DNA from: Thermotogae bacterium
Lineage (GTDB): Bacteria > Thermotogota > Thermotogae > Petrotogales > Kosmotogaceae
Length of the DNA: 7,009 nt
Reading direction: 5' to 3'
NCBI GenBank assembly: GCA_003643975.1
Contig: QNAR01000089.1
Location: 1-7,009 of the forward strand
Shown: positions 5,169-7,009 of the stretch, piece by piece
Position numbering within the stretch: position 1 is the stretch's first letter
Layout: each line of letters opens with the position of its first letter
Program-made: the position numbers and the translations under genes
The notes under the pieces: generated by a model
What the model was told of the DNA's origin: nothing
Seen by the model: only the letters and a program-made list of their open reading frames with translations
The model's database searches: none

Positions 5169-6020
5169 ATGAGAAGAGTACCACCTGTCACGTTGACACT
5201 GATTTCAATAAACATAACTGTATACTTTTTCAGTTTTATCTTTTCTATGTCCAGACCTCAAATGGGAGATGTTTATACCTTATTCCTCTACTACGGCGGA
5301 GTGAGTAGAAGCGCTCTTCAACATGGCCTGATTTATACACCGGTAACTGCCCTCTTTTTACATGGCAATATGTGGCATATCCTTTTCAACATGTATGCCC
5401 TTTATCAACTTGGGTATATTGTAGAGGGGCTTTTTGGAAGAAAGAAATTCATCATTCTTTATTTTTTGGGTGGCATTGTCGGAAATCTTACCGCCGTAGC
5501 TTTCACCCCCTACATAACTATTGGCTCCAGCAGCGCTATCTTTGGATTGGTCGGGGTGCTTTTTGTTCTGGGTTTTAAAAAGGATACGCCAATGGTGCTC
5601 AGATCTGTTACTGGTTTTTCCCTGTTGCCGATAATTCTTCTTAACCTCTTTTTTGGTCTTGCTATTCCAAATATCAGCAATGCTGCACATATAGGAGGAC
5701 TCCTCATGGGGATGTTATTGGGCTGGTATATCCCCCCACAATACGCTACTGTGAAAAAACGGCGTTTTGTGAGAATCAAGGAGAAATCCCCGGAGGAAAT
5801 TTCACAAGAAATCCTCATAAAATACATGCCCATTCTCAATGCGTTGAAAAAAAATGACAACGAAGGCGAACTCGATGAAAGAACGATGCAAATTGCACAA
5901 CTTAGGAAAGAGCTTAGTCAACTAAAAGATCTTGAACTCGCCCAAAAAGTTCTCTGGAAATTGTATGAAAGAGACTTACTTACGGAAGAGGAATTCGAAA
6001 AACTGCGCAAATTTCTCTGA
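5169..6020 (+). CDS. Rhomboid-family intramembrane serine protease with SHOCT-like tail
   Basis: The 283-residue product (from ATG 5169) has the rhomboid core. The HGNMWHILFN segment (65-74) supplies the H70 and N74 positions equivalent to the oxyanion-stabilising His/Asn of GlpG. The GSSSAIFG motif (119-126) supplies the nucleophile S121, and NAAHIGG (171-177) supplies the catalytic H174. About six membrane helices cover residues 8-190. Such enzymes cut transmembrane or membrane-proximal substrates within the bilayer. After a basic segment (KKRRF, 196-200), a soluble 80-residue region continues with coiled-coil character (about 230-256) and ends in a SHOCT-like tail (258-283, with ERDLLTEEEFEKL). 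A tail of this type is not part of the minimal rhomboid fold. The gene may start up to 9 bases earlier. It follows the five-helix protein by 14 bases and precedes the Fn3-like secreted protein by 12. The complete catalytic dyad predicts activity; the substrate is unknown. Confidence 0.95.
   Translation: MRRVPPVTLTLISINITVYFFSFIFSMSRPQMGDVYTLFLYYGGVSRSALQHGLIYTPVTALFLHGNMWHILFNMYALYQLGYIVEGLFGRKKFIILYFLGGIVGNLTAVAFTPYITIGSSSAIFGLVGVLFVLGFKKDTPMVLRSVTGFSLLPIILLNLFFGLAIPNISNAAHIGGLLMGMLLGWYIPPQYATVKKRRFVRIKEKSPEEISQEILIKYMPILNALKKNDNEGELDERTMQIAQLRKELSQLKDLELAQKVLWKLYERDLLTEEEFEKLRKFL
5940..6017 (+). other. SHOCT-like C-terminal tail of the rhomboid
   Basis: Residues 258-283 of the rhomboid form two short amphipathic helices around L-L-T-E-E-E-F. 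They match the end of the five-helix protein encoded just upstream (see 5071-5148). In known SHOCT proteins this module sits at the extreme C-terminus of otherwise unrelated proteins and is thought to mediate oligomerisation or binding; that role is only inferred here. Confidence 0.7.
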
Positions 6021-6025
6021 GGAGG
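6020..6025 (+). promoter_or_regulatory. Ribosome binding site of the secreted Fn3-like protein
   Basis: AGGAGG overlaps the last base of the rhomboid stop codon and lies 7 bases before ATG 6033, fixing that start. Confidence 0.8.
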
Positions 6026-6032
6026 AATGGCC

Positions 6033-7009
6033 ATGAGAAATTCATCGCTCATACTGTTTTTGCTTATAGTCACCGCGGTTTTCTCCGTGGATTATTCTGC
6101 CCATTCGCCTTTGCCAAAAGCAGGAGCTGTTATTGCTCCTATTAATGGTGTAGTAAGTCTCAGCTGGCAAGTAGATAATCCCTATGGAAAAACGCTGGCT
6201 TTTTATCTTTACCTCTTCGATGGTGAGAAACAATCTCTCTATGGGCCACTTGAAAAAAACAACTTTTCTCTCTTGACGAAACCAGGAAAAACTTACAGCT
6301 GGAAGATAAAAACCGAGGTTTATGATAAAGAATACTGGAGCGAAGAATGGAATTTTCAAGTTCCAAAATCTTATGAGAAGCTCTTTGGAGACGATAACTG
6401 GGATTATCCGGTGGATGCAAAGCTAACGGATAGCAAATTAAAGGTACTCGTCAAAAAGCTGGATTGCTCTGTTGACTATTCGGCATATCTAATGGAATTA
6501 TCGGAAACCTTTGAAGTCACTGCGAAATATTTTTTGGGTTCTTTTGTACCTATGTGTTTTTGGAATGATAAAGTGCTTGGTTATGAGGAAAGTAAGAATG
6601 GAAGCCTTCAGGTGATAAGCTATAGCAGTGGCTCAACCGAAGCTGTTTTTCCGGAAACCCTGTCCTCTGTGCAGCTTCTCAAAGCTGACAACGATGTGGT
6701 CATTTGTGTCGGAAGAGAGAACCTGAAAACTGTCGCTTTGGTTAAAAAGGGAAAATCCATATCGAAAATAGATCTTTTCTCTTTTTCTATATATGATGCC
6801 ACCGTTGTCGATGATGGTATTGTTTTTGTTGGAACTATTTCTCAGGAAAATCTCAATTTTCCCGTCGTTGTTTTGGAGAACAGTTCTGTTCTGAAATGGG
6901 AGCATCAGGGATGGCTTTTAAAGGTAGTCCCCGGAGAAGAGAAACGGTTTTTCTATGTGCTTGGAATTGTTCCGACTCCAACAGGTGATCACGATGTGGT
7001 TTTAAGAAA
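6033..7009 (+). CDS. Secreted protein with N-terminal Fn3-like domain (partial, runs off the window)
   Basis: Frame 3 is open from ATG 6033 to the end of the window, giving 325 complete codons with no stop. The start MRNSSLILFLLIVTAVFS is a signal peptide with a plausible type I cleavage after S18 (V at -3, S at -1) and no lipobox Cys. Residues about 28-111 read like an Fn3 or Ig sandwich: P-x-N-G near 36-39, L-S-W-Q-V near 43-47, a Y-L-Y-L strand, a Y-S-W-K-I strand near 88-92, and a closing W-N-F-Q-V strand. This pattern is common where such a domain presents or binds something outside the cell. From about residue 160 onward, strands of 6-9 residues separated by turns (VLGYEES, LQVISYSSG, VVICVGREN, IVFVGTIS, FYVLGIV) suggest the beginning of a beta propeller or similar repeated beta fold. 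I do not recognise the family. It begins 12 bases after the rhomboid stop and is very likely co-transcribed with it. Confidence 0.85.
   Translation, partial: MRNSSLILFLLIVTAVFSVDYSAHSPLPKAGAVIAPINGVVSLSWQVDNPYGKTLAFYLYLFDGEKQSLYGPLEKNNFSLLTKPGKTYSWKIKTEVYDKEYWSEEWNFQVPKSYEKLFGDDNWDYPVDAKLTDSKLKVLVKKLDCSVDYSAYLMELSETFEVTAKYFLGSFVPMCFWNDKVLGYEESKNGSLQVISYSSGSTEAVFPETLSSVQLLKADNDVVICVGRENLKTVALVKKGKSISKIDLFSFSIYDATVVDDGIVFVGTISQENLNFPVVVLENSSVLKWEHQGWLLKVVPGEEKRFFYVLGIVPTPTGDHDVVLR

Noticed and set aside
5358..5860. Overlapping minus-strand frames and a plus-strand frame (5372-5578) within the rhomboid gene
   Set aside because: The rhomboid frame contains all catalytic motifs; the others have no ribosome site and no family match.
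6042..6905. Several minus-strand frames opposite the secreted Fn3-like gene
   Set aside because: The plus-strand frame is open for 325 codons with a signal peptide and strong ribosome site, so the antisense frames are shadows.
1..7009. CRISPR, tRNA, insertion sequence, phage or defence genes
   Set aside because: No direct repeats with spacers, no tRNA-like cloverleaf, no transposase or integrase motifs; almost every base is accounted for by co-directional genes, with no gap over 15 bases.

Overview
The window is a compact block of genes, all on the + strand and all reading the same way. The base composition is AT-leaning, Arg codons are mostly AGA/AGG, Shine-Dalgarno sites are strong (AGGAGG type), and TTG and GTG starts are used. 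Neighbouring genes either overlap (by 11 to 58 bases) or sit 1 to 14 bases apart. I see no promoter, terminator, RNA gene, mobile element or CRISPR array. The whole window therefore looks like the inside of one long transcription unit whose ends lie outside. The gene content (a Thermotoga-like IspE, an RqcH/NFACT protein, a COG4112-type NUDIX protein, a rhomboid, and a lipoprotein in a didermic style) and the codon habits suggest a thermophilic or mesophilic member of the Thermotogota, possibly Kosmotoga-like. That placement is inference, not a database result.

Layout: (1) the last 12 codons of an upstream gene (1-39); (2) a lipoprotein of unknown function (41-1177); (3) a NUDIX-family phosphoesterase-like protein starting at TTG (1190-1792); (4) ispE, the CDP-ME kinase of the MEP isoprenoid pathway (1735-2590), which is interrupted by a frameshift near 2236 so that the kinase N-terminal part and the C-terminal part lie in different frames; (5) rqcH, the NFACT protein of bacterial ribosome-associated quality control (2580-4253); (6) a five-helix membrane protein with a cytoplasmic-looking coiled coil (4237-5154); (7) a rhomboid intramembrane serine protease with a complete catalytic set (5169-6020); (8) a secreted protein with an Fn3-like domain that runs off the right end (6033-7009).

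The two most notable points are the following. First, ispE, normally an essential gene, is split by a net +1 frame change while every expected motif on either side is intact. This is either a sequencing or assembly error, a genuine lesion, or (less likely) recoding. Second, the five-helix membrane protein and the adjacent rhomboid end in the same roughly 26-residue SHOCT-like helical tail, although the rest of the two proteins is unrelated. The fragment of the gene upstream of position 40 ends in a similar way. A shared C-terminal tail on neighbouring membrane proteins, one of them a protease, is the best candidate here for an undescribed functional unit. How the genes cooperate is otherwise not evident. 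IspE (isoprenoid precursors), RqcH (Ala-tailing of stalled nascent chains) and NUDIX are housekeeping-like. The lipoprotein, five-helix protein, rhomboid and Fn3-like secreted protein form an envelope-related set around them.
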